Shown here one piece after another: positions 17,913-25,806 of a stretch of 64,000 nt of DNA. Source of the stretch: Verrucomicrobiia bacterium (GTDB lineage: Bacteria > Verrucomicrobiota > Verrucomicrobiia > Palsa-1439); assembly GCA_035577545.1 (NCBI GenBank), contig DATLVI010000044.1, positions 1-64,000 on the forward strand. Reading direction: 5' to 3'. A program made the translations under genes and the position numbers. A model generated the notes under the pieces. The model searched no databases and was not told the DNA's origin. It saw only the letters and a program-made list of their open reading frames with translations. Every line of letters starts with the position of its first letter. Positions within the stretch are counted from its first letter, which is position 1.

Positions 17913-19537
17913 ACACCATGAAAACTTACATTCTGCTGGTCGGTTTGAGCTGGGGGCCCATTGCCGTGTCAAACGGCCAGACGGCTGATACGGCGCAGGC
18001 GTCTGTACCCACGAACAGCCCGGCCGTCGAGCAACCCAGTGCTCCGCCGGCGGTGGCTGATCAACCAGCCACGCAGGAACCGGTTGTGACCGAGAAACCC
18101 AGCGAGACCGCAGCGACGGACACTGTGGCTGCGGCGAACGCGCCTGCTGGCGATGACGAATTGCGCCTTAACTTCCGAGGCGCGCCGCTGGAAATGGTCC
18201 TGGATTACCTGAGCAGGGCTGCCGGTTTCACCATCGTTTTGGAAACCGAGGTGAAAGGCAAGGTGGACGTCTGGAACAACCGCCCCCTCACCAGGGATGA
18301 AGCGGTCGCAGTGCTCGATTCTGCGCTGAATCGAAATGGTTACGCGGCGGTTCGCAACGGTCGGACGTTGACGATCATGGCCCGTGACGAAGCGAAGAAG
18401 CGAAACATCCCGGTTATGCCCGGCAGCAATGCCGAGGCGATCCCCAAGACCGATGAAATGGTCACACAAATTATCCCGGTCCGTTACGCCAACGTCTCCC
18501 AGCTGGTCAAGGACCTGGAACCGCTCAAGCCGGCGTACGCTACCTTGACCGCGAACGACAGCGCGAACGCGTTGGTCCTGACCGATACGCGGGCCAATGT
18601 GCGGCGCATGGTGGAAATCGTCAACGCGCTGGATACTTCGGTTTCCAGCGTTTCAACCGTCCGCGTTTTCCCGTTGAAATACGCGGACGCAAAAGATTTG
18701 GCCACTGCGGTCAAAGAATTGTTCCAGGCGCCCACAACCAACCAGCAGCAAGGCAACAATCCTCGCCAGTTCTTCCGGGGCTTCGGCGGTGCCGGAGGTG
18801 GCGGTCAAGGGGGTGGCCAGGGCGGCGGTGCAGACAACGCAGCGGCGCAACGAGTGGTCCCGCACGTCTCGGCTGTGGCGGACGACCGCAGCAACTCCCT
18901 GGTCGTCAGCGCGCCGGAGGAATACATACCCACGATTGAGCAATTGGTCCGGGAAATCGACGTCAGCGTCTCGGACGTGACGGAATTGCGGGTGTTCCAT
19001 CTGGCCAATGCCGATCCGGTGGAGACTGCGGCGCTCTTTGCGCAGTTGTTCCCGGATGACAGCAAGACGGCCGACCAAAATCAGGCCGCCGTCCGTTTTC
19101 GTGGAGGATTTGGCGGTGGCTTCTTCGGGCAGGGAAACGCCCCGACCACCCAGACGCCGACCAGTGACCGGATGAAGAAAAAAGGCCAGGTCATTGCGTG
19201 CCCGGATCAACGCACTTCCTCGATCATCATCAGCGCCGCCGGCGATTTGATGCCCCAAATCGCCGCCATGATCGAGCAGCTCGACGGCAATACTTCCAGA
19301 AAACAAAGTGTCTATGTCATCCCGCTGGAGAACGCGGAAGTGACGGATGTGTTGCCCGTGCTGAAGGACATGTTCAACAAGGACACGACCACGCAGCGGA
19401 ACAATTCTTCAACGCAGAATGGACAGAACGACGCCCTCACCAGTCGCACCACGCGGAACAATCAGGGAACGACGACCAGCAGCATGGGACGCGGAACCGG
19501 CATCGGGGGCGGCGGTGGTGGAGTTGGGGGATTCTAG
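17909..19537 (+). CDS. Secretin N-terminal domains (GspD, N-part)
   Basis: The ATG overlapping the previous stop gives a signal peptide (MNTMKTYILLVGLSW...AVSNGQ) and a 542-residue protein. After a Pro/Ala/Thr-rich linker (25-80) comes an N0/STN-type domain (LRLNFRGAPLEMVLDYLSRA) and then repeated secretin N-domains: PVRYANVSQLVKDLEPLKP...NALVLTDTRANVRRMVEIV; FPLKYADAKDLATAVKELF...NSLVVSAPEEYIPTIEQLV; FHLANADPVETAALFAQLF...SIIISAAGDLMPQIAAMIE. The last unit (IPLENAEVTDVLPVLKDMF) stops after its first half in an Asn/Gly-rich tail. There is no beta-barrel domain: it is supplied by the next gene. Confidence 0.9.
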   Translation: MNTMKTYILLVGLSWGPIAVSNGQTADTAQASVPTNSPAVEQPSAPPAVADQPATQEPVVTEKPSETAATDTVAAANAPAGDDELRLNFRGAPLEMVLDYLSRAAGFTIVLETEVKGKVDVWNNRPLTRDEAVAVLDSALNRNGYAAVRNGRTLTIMARDEAKKRNIPVMPGSNAEAIPKTDEMVTQIIPVRYANVSQLVKDLEPLKPAYATLTANDSANALVLTDTRANVRRMVEIVNALDTSVSSVSTVRVFPLKYADAKDLATAVKELFQAPTTNQQQGNNPRQFFRGFGGAGGGGQGGGQGGGADNAAAQRVVPHVSAVADDRSNSLVVSAPEEYIPTIEQLVREIDVSVSDVTELRVFHLANADPVETAALFAQLFPDDSKTADQNQAAVRFRGGFGGGFFGQGNAPTTQTPTSDRMKKKGQVIACPDQRTSSIIISAAGDLMPQIAAMIEQLDGNTSRKQSVYVIPLENAEVTDVLPVLKDMFNKDTTTQRNNSSTQNGQNDALTSRTTRNNQGTTTSSMGRGTGIGGGGGGVGGF

Positions 19538-19580
19538 GAAGTTACCCGCAATCTGAAGAACAAGGAATGACGAGGCAAAC

Positions 19581-20747
19581 ATGATGATCAATTATTTGCG
19601 GTTCATAAAGATTCTGGCCGGCAGCGTGTGCGTCTGTTTGTGCGCCGCACTTCCGGCGCGCGCGCAGGGACAGGGGCAGGCGCAACGACCAGCCGCGGCG
19701 CCTTCGAGCACCGCGAACAGCCGACCCTATGTCCCGAATGGCACAATCGGGGACGCGGTCATTTCCAGCGACCCCGACACAAAGCAAATCACCGTGATCG
19801 CCGACGATGAGACGGCCCAATACATCAAACAGGTGATCCGCGGCCTGGATCGCCCAAAGCCTCAGGTGCTCATTAAGGTTGTGTTCCTGGAGGTCACTTA
19901 CAATAACGCTTCGGATATTGGGGTTGAGGGAAACATCACCGGCAAGCTCCGCGGCCCCATGACGGGTACGGCCTCGAATATCTTCGGGCTTCTTTCGTCA
20001 GGGGCCGCCCCCGTGCCGCCGGGCGCGGGTTTGTACACGATCCTCGGCAATGACTTCTCCGCAACACTGCGGCTTATTGCGCAAGCGGGAAAGACGGAAA
20101 TCCTGTCGCGCCCGTCGATCCTGGCCCGGAACAATCAGCAGGCAACCATCAGCCTCGGCCAGCAGGTTCCACTCATCACCAGCACGCGCTTCGACACGCT
20201 GGGCAACCAGATCAACACCGTCACCTACCAACCAGTCGGGATTATTTTGCAAGTCACTCCGTTCATCACTCCCGAGGGCCTCGTGGAAATGATCGTGTCA
20301 CCCCAGACGTCGGAACTCGCCGATCGAAGCCAGTGGGTTCCCATCTCCAGCGGACCAAGCGGCTCGGTCAGCGCCCCGGTCATCAATTCTCGCTCCGCTG
20401 ATACCGTGGTGGTGGTACCCGATGCTCAAACCGTCATCATTGGCGGCTTGATGGAAAACGACAAGACGACCACGGACAGCAAAATCCCCATCCTGGGCGA
20501 TATTCCGTTCATCGGCAATGCCTTCAAACGCCAAACGAAGAGTTACACGAAAACCGAACTGATCATCTTTTTGACCCCGCACATCGTCACCCAACCTTCG
20601 CAACTGGCGGTCTTGTCGGAACATGACAAGGCCAACTCGCAGCTAATGCCCAAGGCGTTCACGGAACAGGAGCTGGACCGCTTCCTCGACACCCTGCCGG
20701 TGAAGAGCAACAAGGCTCCTGGCCAATCCACCAAGAGCCCGAAATAG
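19581..20747 (+). CDS. Secretin C-terminal pore domain (GspD, C-part)
   Basis: This 388-residue protein has its own signal peptide (MMINYLRFIKILAGSVCVCL...PARA). It begins with the second half of a secretin N-domain (DTKQITVIADDETAQYIKQV..IRGLDRPKPQVLIKVVFLEV) and continues into the outer-membrane barrel: AGKTEILSRPSILARNNQQA, SLGQQVPLIT, GIILQVTPFITPEGLVEMIV, TVVVVPDAQTVIIGGLMEN, KIPILGDIPFIGNAF and TELIIFLTPHIV, the full set of secretin signatures. It follows the N-part by 43 nt. A single frameshift cannot explain the split, because the second half has its own start and export signal. Confidence 0.92.
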   Translation: MMINYLRFIKILAGSVCVCLCAALPARAQGQGQAQRPAAAPSSTANSRPYVPNGTIGDAVISSDPDTKQITVIADDETAQYIKQVIRGLDRPKPQVLIKVVFLEVTYNNASDIGVEGNITGKLRGPMTGTASNIFGLLSSGAAPVPPGAGLYTILGNDFSATLRLIAQAGKTEILSRPSILARNNQQATISLGQQVPLITSTRFDTLGNQINTVTYQPVGIILQVTPFITPEGLVEMIVSPQTSELADRSQWVPISSGPSGSVSAPVINSRSADTVVVVPDAQTVIIGGLMENDKTTTDSKIPILGDIPFIGNAFKRQTKSYTKTELIIFLTPHIVTQPSQLAVLSEHDKANSQLMPKAFTEQELDRFLDTLPVKSNKAPGQSTKSPK

Positions 20748-22307
20748 ATGGCCGAATCCGAAGCGACTTTTACTTCGCGCATCCGACGCCGGACTCCGCT
20801 TGTTTACGGATTTCTGCTGGCGGTTTGGGCGACGATTATTATCTGGCAGGTCCTGGAGTATCGCTGGGTCAAGGAATCGGCGCGGACCGCCCTCATCAAT
20901 CGATCCCGGGACATTGCCGCAACGCTCAGCATCGTCATTCGATCGCAACGGCGCTTCGGTGGGATCGTCTCCCAGGAACGACTCGAATCCGCCCTGAACG
21001 AACTCGCAAAGTCGGGCGAACTCATCTCGGTCGCGCTTTTGAACGCTTCCGGCAATGTGGTGGCCTCCGCGGGCAAACCCCTTGATCTCGAAAAAAAGGA
21101 TGCGACGCAACAGGGTGAACGCTGGGGAGACCGGAGTGTCACTCTCGTGAACCTGATTGATCTGGGCGCGAGCGTGACCCCGGAAGGCGAAACCAATCGC
21201 CCAACCATTATTCTCTCGCGACGAGATGCGACCAACGGAGTTCGTAATGTCGGGAGAGGATTCGAGCGCGGTGAGTCTCGTCCGGACGATCCGGGTTTAC
21301 AACGCCCTCCTGACAGTGTGGCCACAAACAGCCCGACAACGAACACAGACGAACGGACCGAAAGCCCAAGGGACCGAGGAGGCCGACCTCGCTTCGGACG
21401 CCCGTTTTGGATGGATGAGAAAGAATATCAGGCGTTGAGCGAGACCCGTGGGTTGCATGGTTTGGTGGTCGCCATGTCCACCGAGTCCTTTCGCACCGCG
21501 TCGCTTCGCGATCTCTGGTTGCGCTTCATCATTGGCTTCCTGGCGACCGTTTCCGTCGTCGGCATCGGCCTGGCATGGCAGAATCTCGTCAAGACCTCGG
21601 AATTGCAGGTCTACCTGCTGCGCGCCAGCGAACTGAACTCGCACTTGCGGGAGATGAATGTGGCTGCGGCCGGCCTCGCCCATGAGACGCGCAATCCGCT
21701 GAACATCGTCCGCGGCCTGGCGCAAATGATCTCCAAGGAGCCCGGCACACCGGAGGAAATCCGGGGCAAGTCGCTCCAGATCACCGACGAGGTGGATCGC
21801 GTCACCGCCCAACTGAACGAGTTCATCAATTATTCCCGGCCGCGAGAAGTGCGTCGGTCGGTGGTTGCCCTGGGTGCGGTGATTGGCGACGTGGTCCGCG
21901 CGCTCCAAAGCGATATCGACGACAAGGCCATCCAGCTCAAGATCGAAGACGAGGGCCTGACCGTGGAGGCCGACGCCCAGTTGCTTCGCCAGGTTCTTTT
22001 TAACCTGCTGATCAACAGCATTCAGGCCATCCCGGCTCGCGGGGAGATCCAAATTATTTCTCGGAGAAGCAGCGCCACGGAGGCGCAGCTTGATGTCCGC
22101 GACAATGGTCCCGGCGTTTCTCGCGAGCATCGCGCTGAAATCTTTAAACCATATTTCACCACCCATCCGAAGGGAACAGGATTGGGGCTGGCGGTAGTCC
22201 AGCAAATTGTTCTCGCGCATGGGTGGGAGATTCAATATATCCCCAAGGAACCAAAGGGAGCGATCTTTCGTCTCAGCCGCCTGAAACTTGCGGCAAAGGC
22301 GGGATGA
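20748..22307 (+). CDS. Membrane sensor histidine kinase (NtrB-like output)
   Basis: The ATG abuts the preceding stop codon directly. This 519-residue protein has two membrane helices (about 17-37 and 257-277) enclosing an extracytoplasmic sensor of about 215 residues with a Pro/Arg/Asp-rich tail. The HisKA domain follows (AAAGLAHETRNPLNIVRGLA, phospho-acceptor about His312) and a HATPase domain with N box LFNLLINSIQAIP, G1 DVRDNGPGVS and G2 GTGLGLAVV. It is the likely partner of the NtrC-type regulator 15 nt downstream. Signal unknown; its place at the end of the secretion operon suggests it senses the state of the envelope or secretion load (inference). Confidence 0.93.
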   Translation: MAESEATFTSRIRRRTPLVYGFLLAVWATIIIWQVLEYRWVKESARTALINRSRDIAATLSIVIRSQRRFGGIVSQERLESALNELAKSGELISVALLNASGNVVASAGKPLDLEKKDATQQGERWGDRSVTLVNLIDLGASVTPEGETNRPTIILSRRDATNGVRNVGRGFERGESRPDDPGLQRPPDSVATNSPTTNTDERTESPRDRGGRPRFGRPFWMDEKEYQALSETRGLHGLVVAMSTESFRTASLRDLWLRFIIGFLATVSVVGIGLAWQNLVKTSELQVYLLRASELNSHLREMNVAAAGLAHETRNPLNIVRGLAQMISKEPGTPEEIRGKSLQITDEVDRVTAQLNEFINYSRPREVRRSVVALGAVIGDVVRALQSDIDDKAIQLKIEDEGLTVEADAQLLRQVLFNLLINSIQAIPARGEIQIISRRSSATEAQLDVRDNGPGVSREHRAEIFKPYFTTHPKGTGLGLAVVQQIVLAHGWEIQYIPKEPKGAIFRLSRLKLAAKAG

Positions 22308-22322
22308 GGACACGGAGCCTTC

Positions 22323-23717
22323 ATGTCACCGAAAACCAATCATCCATCCCCGGGCGCAGCCCGCATCCTGATCGTCGATGACGACGCCGGACAGCGGAGC
22401 CTTCTGAATTCGTTTCTGAACGGCCAGGGGTTTGAGACAGTACCGGTTTCCTCGGGCGAGCGAGCGCTCGAAGTCCTGGGCGAGCAGGAAGTCGCCATGA
22501 TGATTTCTGACGTGCGGATGCCCGGCATCTCGGGTCTCGAGACGCTGCATCGCCTGCGAAAGCTGCGCCCGACCCTGCCCGTCCTGCTCGTCACCGCCTA
22601 TGCGGACATCCGCGACGCCGTCGTGGCGATGCGCGACGGCGCGGTGAATTACCTGGAAAAGCCCATTGATCTGGACGAATTGCTGGCTTCCGTTCGAAAC
22701 GCCCTTGGCCTCGAAGGCGCGATGGCCCCCAAAGTCACCGAAGACCGCCCGCTGCCGGAGGGTGTCGTGGCCAGTAGCCCGCTCATGCGAGCTGTTTTTC
22801 GCGACACTTCGCTGGTCGCTTCGTCGGAAACACGGATCCTCCTCACCGGCGAGAGTGGCGTCGGCAAGGAAGTGATTGCCGAGGTCATCCACGCCTGGAG
22901 CCGCCGGTCCACCGGTCCCCTGATCAAGGTGAACTGCGCGGCCATCCCGGAGACGCTCCTGGAGAGCGAGCTCTTCGGCCACGAGAAAGGCGCCTTCACG
23001 GGCGCGTATACCCAGCGCATCGGGCGTTTCGAGGAGGCCAATCAAGGGACCATTTTTCTCGACGAAATTGTCGAAATGTCGCCCTCCTTGCAGGCCAAAC
23101 TGCTGCGAGTCCTGCAGGACGGGCGGTTTCAACGTGTCGGCTCCAACAAGGAACTGCACACTGACGCGCGCATTCTCGCCGCGACCAACCGCGACCTGGA
23201 GGAAGTGGTCGCCAACGGGGAATTCCGCGAGGACCTGTATTACCGACTGAATGTGATGGAGATTCACGTTCCGCCGCTTCGCGAACGCCCCGAGGACATC
23301 CTCCCGCTGGCCACGCGGTTTCTTGCGCAGTTTACCAACAACCAGGCGAAGTTTTCGCCGGGTGTCGCCCGTTTTCTGGAGGGATACAAGTGGCCCGGCA
23401 ATGTTCGCGAACTGCGCAACGCGATCGAGCGCGCCGTGCTGATGTCGCATGGCGACCTGATCCTGCCGGAACACTTCCCCGCGCGCGTCCAGGAGGACCC
23501 GGCGAAGTCCGCGGAAAGGCTGACCGTGCAAGCCAGCCGGTTGGAAGACCTCGAACGGGAGGCCATTCTTCTTGCCTTGCGTGAGCACAGTTTTAACCGT
23601 ACCGAGACCGCCAAGGCGCTTGGCCTTAGCCGTCGAGCGCTGTTGTACAAGGTGCATCGACTGCGAGAACTCGGATTCCAAGTCGATCCGCCCGCGCCGG
23701 ATGTCAAAGCGACCTGA
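22323..23717 (+). CDS. Sigma-54-dependent response regulator (NtrC family)
   Basis: This 464-residue protein has a REC domain (phospho-acceptor Asp63 in MMISDVRMPG), an AAA+ domain with Walker A GESGVGKE, the sigma-54 contact loop GAFTGA, Walker B GTIFLDEI, arginine-finger and sensor II regions (PLRERPEDI, WPGNVRELRN), and a Fis-type helix-turn-helix (FNRTETAKALGLSRRALLYK). All parts needed to activate RpoN promoters are present. The sigma-54 promoter at 8153-8168 heads the same gene run, so positive autoregulation of the secretion operon is likely. PrsR-type PEP-CTERM regulators belong to the same architecture. Confidence 0.95.
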   Translation: MSPKTNHPSPGAARILIVDDDAGQRSLLNSFLNGQGFETVPVSSGERALEVLGEQEVAMMISDVRMPGISGLETLHRLRKLRPTLPVLLVTAYADIRDAVVAMRDGAVNYLEKPIDLDELLASVRNALGLEGAMAPKVTEDRPLPEGVVASSPLMRAVFRDTSLVASSETRILLTGESGVGKEVIAEVIHAWSRRSTGPLIKVNCAAIPETLLESELFGHEKGAFTGAYTQRIGRFEEANQGTIFLDEIVEMSPSLQAKLLRVLQDGRFQRVGSNKELHTDARILAATNRDLEEVVANGEFREDLYYRLNVMEIHVPPLRERPEDILPLATRFLAQFTNNQAKFSPGVARFLEGYKWPGNVRELRNAIERAVLMSHGDLILPEHFPARVQEDPAKSAERLTVQASRLEDLEREAILLALREHSFNRTETAKALGLSRRALLYKVHRLRELGFQVDPPAPDVKAT

Positions 23718-23740
23718 GTTGGGCGAACCGCCCTTACTCA
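23715..23740. terminator. Shared hairpin between convergent stop codons
   Basis: TGAGT-T-GGGCG-AAC-CGCCC-TT-ACTCA folds into a two-part stem starting at the TGA of the response regulator and including the TAA of the convergent GH43 gene. The genes are only 16 nt apart, so this hairpin would end both transcripts. There is no U-run on either side, so the terminator call is tentative. Confidence 0.5.
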
Positions 23741-25386
23741 AATCGGAACCAATCGAAGTCCGCATAACCTCGCTGCTCCGCGCCATCCTTCGCAAAGGAG
23801 AATAATCCAACCTTCGCGCCCATCCATCGACCAGCGGTGGCCTGGAAGGATTCGCCCACAGGTGTGAACCCTTTCCCATCGCCGCCGTAGCTGAATTGGC
23901 AAATCGCGCCGGGATTCACCTTGACCCGGAGCAGCAAGGAATCGCTCGCGCAATCAGCGCCGCTTTCCCCAATCTCCTTCCCACCTTTGGCCGCGTCCCG
24001 ACAAGTGACCTCGACCACCCGAGCACCGGAAGATGTCCGCTCCACCGCGAGGTACGCGTAGCTTGCTCCCATGACGATCAGCCCGGCCTTCTCCCCCACT
24101 GCCAGTTTGCCAAACTCAAGCTTCGTGGTGACGGTGAACTCGGGAGCGGGAAGTTTCTGCAAAAACAAATTCGGCGCGCTCCATAGATTGGTGCCCTTGT
24201 CGGGAATCGCAATAGCGAATAGCCGCAGCCACCCCGGCCGCTCCGTAAGCGACGTCCATTCTTTGTGATAATTCCCCTCCCACTGCCACTGCAACCCCAA
24301 CCGCCGCGAATCGAATTCATCACTCGTCTGCGGGACGAGTACAGGATAACTCCGGCCAACATCCGGCTTTTTGCAGAGAGACACCGGTTCGCCTTTGCCA
24401 TTCCCATCCTTGTCGATCCCCATCACCGGCCAATCATCCACCCATTTGACCGGCTGCAGGTGGACCACCCGCCCGTACGCGCCACGGTCCTGGAAGTGAA
24501 CGAACCAGTTCTCCCCAGACTTCAACTCCACCCACCCGCCCTGGTGCGGCCCGTTGATCTCCGTCTTCCCTTGGTCCATCACGATCCGGCCTTCATAAGG
24601 CCCAAAAACATTCCGAGCACGGAACGCCAGTTGATAACCTTTCGGCACCCCGCCCGCCGGGGCCATTAGATAGTACCAACCATTCCGCTTGTACATCTTC
24701 GGGCCTTCAAGTGTGGGATACTTGCCGTCCCGCCCGTCAACGACCAGCTTCCCTTCATCCAAAAGTTTCGTGCCGTCCGCGCTCATCCGATTGATGGTGA
24801 GAATGCTGTTGACCCCGGCGCGGCTCTTGGCCCACGCGTGTACGAGATAGGCGTTCCCGTCATCATCCCAAAACGGGGACGGATCGATCCAACCCTTCGA
24901 TTCTTGAACACGCACCAACGGTTCCCACGGCCCGGCCGGATTCCTCGTCTTCGCCATGAAGATGCCGTAATCGGGATCTGCGAAATAAACGTAGAACTCA
25001 CCCTTGTGATAGCGAATGCTCGGTGCCCAAACCCCATTGCCATGTTGCGGCACATCGAAGTTTCCATAGGAAAACTTGTCGAACACGTGCTCGATGATCG
25101 TCCAGTTGACCAAATCCTTCGAATGCAAGACTGGCAACCCCGGCACACAGTTGAAACTCGACGACACCAAATAGAAATCATCCCCCACCCGCACCACATC
25201 CGGATCCGAATAATCGGCACAAATGACCGGGTTCTTGTAAGTGCCGTCCCCATTGTCCGGAACCCAAGGCCCAAGGCCCGTCGCCGAAGCGCCAACGCGT
25301 GAACCCGTCTGGCACGAAACACACGCCATCATCAGCGCAAAAACTCCCAGCACCCTTCGCACATATATCGTGATCCGTCGCATCAT
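23734..25386 (-). CDS. GH43 family glycoside hydrolase lipoprotein
   Basis: This is likely a beta-xylosidase/arabinofuranosidase acting on xylan fragments. The start at 25386 gives a lipoprotein signal (VLGVFALMMACVSC) with GAAGG upstream; the frame upstream of it runs through repeat DNA and is not real. Of about 551 residues, the five-bladed propeller carries general base Asp in ADYSDPDVV, WAPSIRYHKGEFYVYFA, the pKa-modulating Asp in GWIDPSPFWDDDGN, and the general acid Glu in YPTLEGPKMYKR. The C-terminal third (DEFDSRRLGLQWQWEGNY...) is the beta-sandwich domain typical of GH43 xylosidases. It lies near xylose isomerase, supporting a xylan role. Confidence 0.93.
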   Translation of the reverse strand: MMRRITIYVRRVLGVFALMMACVSCQTGSRVGASATGLGPWVPDNGDGTYKNPVICADYSDPDVVRVGDDFYLVSSSFNCVPGLPVLHSKDLVNWTIIEHVFDKFSYGNFDVPQHGNGVWAPSIRYHKGEFYVYFADPDYGIFMAKTRNPAGPWEPLVRVQESKGWIDPSPFWDDDGNAYLVHAWAKSRAGVNSILTINRMSADGTKLLDEGKLVVDGRDGKYPTLEGPKMYKRNGWYYLMAPAGGVPKGYQLAFRARNVFGPYEGRIVMDQGKTEINGPHQGGWVELKSGENWFVHFQDRGAYGRVVHLQPVKWVDDWPVMGIDKDGNGKGEPVSLCKKPDVGRSYPVLVPQTSDEFDSRRLGLQWQWEGNYHKEWTSLTERPGWLRLFAIAIPDKGTNLWSAPNLFLQKLPAPEFTVTTKLEFGKLAVGEKAGLIVMGASYAYLAVERTSSGARVVEVTCRDAAKGGKEIGESGADCASDSLLLRVKVNPGAICQFSYGGDGKGFTPVGESFQATAGRWMGAKVGLFSFAKDGAEQRGYADFDWFRFE

Positions 25387-25449
25387 CAGACCTTCACCCC
25401 GAGCGGACTTTCCCCATTTGCATTCTTCCCCACAAGGAAATACGTCCCA

Positions 25450-25578
25450 AAATGGGTTTGTTTTCCCAGAACGAACCCATTTGCAAACGCTCCTCCAAAC
25501 GGCATAAGCTTCTGTGAATAAATGCGATACATTGAAAACAACACGAAAACGAAATGGGTTCGTTTCGTAGAAACGTAT
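25450..25578 (+). repeat. 129-bp structured intergenic element, copy 2
   Basis: Palindrome arms at 25450-25462 (AAATGGGTTTGTT) and 25470-25482 (AACGAACCCATTT), 69-bp spacer with CATAAG at spacer positions 21-26, and a 27-bp tail containing CGTTTC-GTA-GAAACG. The single arm change (C to T) leaves a G-U pair in this orientation. It lies on the strand opposite to the GH43 gene it precedes. Confidence 0.85.
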
Positions 25579-25590
25579 ATACGGCCCCTC

Positions 25591-25645
25591 CTCTCCCCTT
25601 GGGAGAGTCGTAAAACGCTCCGAACTCCGGACCGGAGTTCGGAGC
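25591..25645. repeat. Nested extragenic hairpins
   Basis: The first hairpin is CTCTCCC-CTT-GGGAGAG (25591-25607). The second has 13-bp perfect arms GCTCCGAACTCCG (25617-25629) and CGGAGTTCGGAGC (25633-25645) with a GAC loop. The sequence GGGAGAG on one side and GGGACTGAGGTGAGGG on the other looks like one extragenic repeat interrupted by the second hairpin. Confidence 0.6.
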
Positions 25646-25806
25646 AAGGGACTGAGGTGAGGGTATTCTCTTCCTCGCGGAGTAGGCCTGTCTAAGAACA
25701 TGCCCAGACCTTATCATTATCGGAATCCGATGTCCAGATCGAATTGTCGGCGTCTTGTGAATCAACGTTCTGTGAAACGCTGAATCAGCCTCCGTCTTTG
25801 AACAGC

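Larger units (their letters stand above)
25387..25806. other. 420-bp repeat-filled gap
   Basis: There is no gene. It holds the 129-bp element copy 2 (25450-25578) followed by CTCTCCC-CTT-GGGAGAG (25591-25607) and a perfect 13-bp hairpin (25617-25645), then ACTGAGGTGAGGG. Frames reading through it produce TNPF-type peptides that come from the palindromes and are not proteins. Confidence 0.75.

Noticed and set aside
19530-19585. Secretin split caused by a frameshift or sequencing error
   Set aside because: The second ORF begins with its own ATG and a full signal peptide after a 43-nt gap. A single indel cannot create that.
8823-20747. Type IV pilus operon instead of T2SS
   Set aside because: PilM/N/O-like parts and a PilB-like ATPase would fit both, but the GspG calcium-loop C-terminus and the G-H-I-J-K order favour a type II secretion system; PilT and PilC-type retraction genes are absent.
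22326-23879. 517-codon minus-strand frame opposite the response regulator
   Set aside because: Antisense artefact of high G+C; the plus-strand product has complete REC, AAA+ and helix-turn-helix motifs.
25384-25701. N-terminal extension of the GH43 protein up to 25701
   Set aside because: The extra residues (ETNPFRFR, KTNPFW) are translations of the 129-bp element; the lipoprotein signal starts at 25386.
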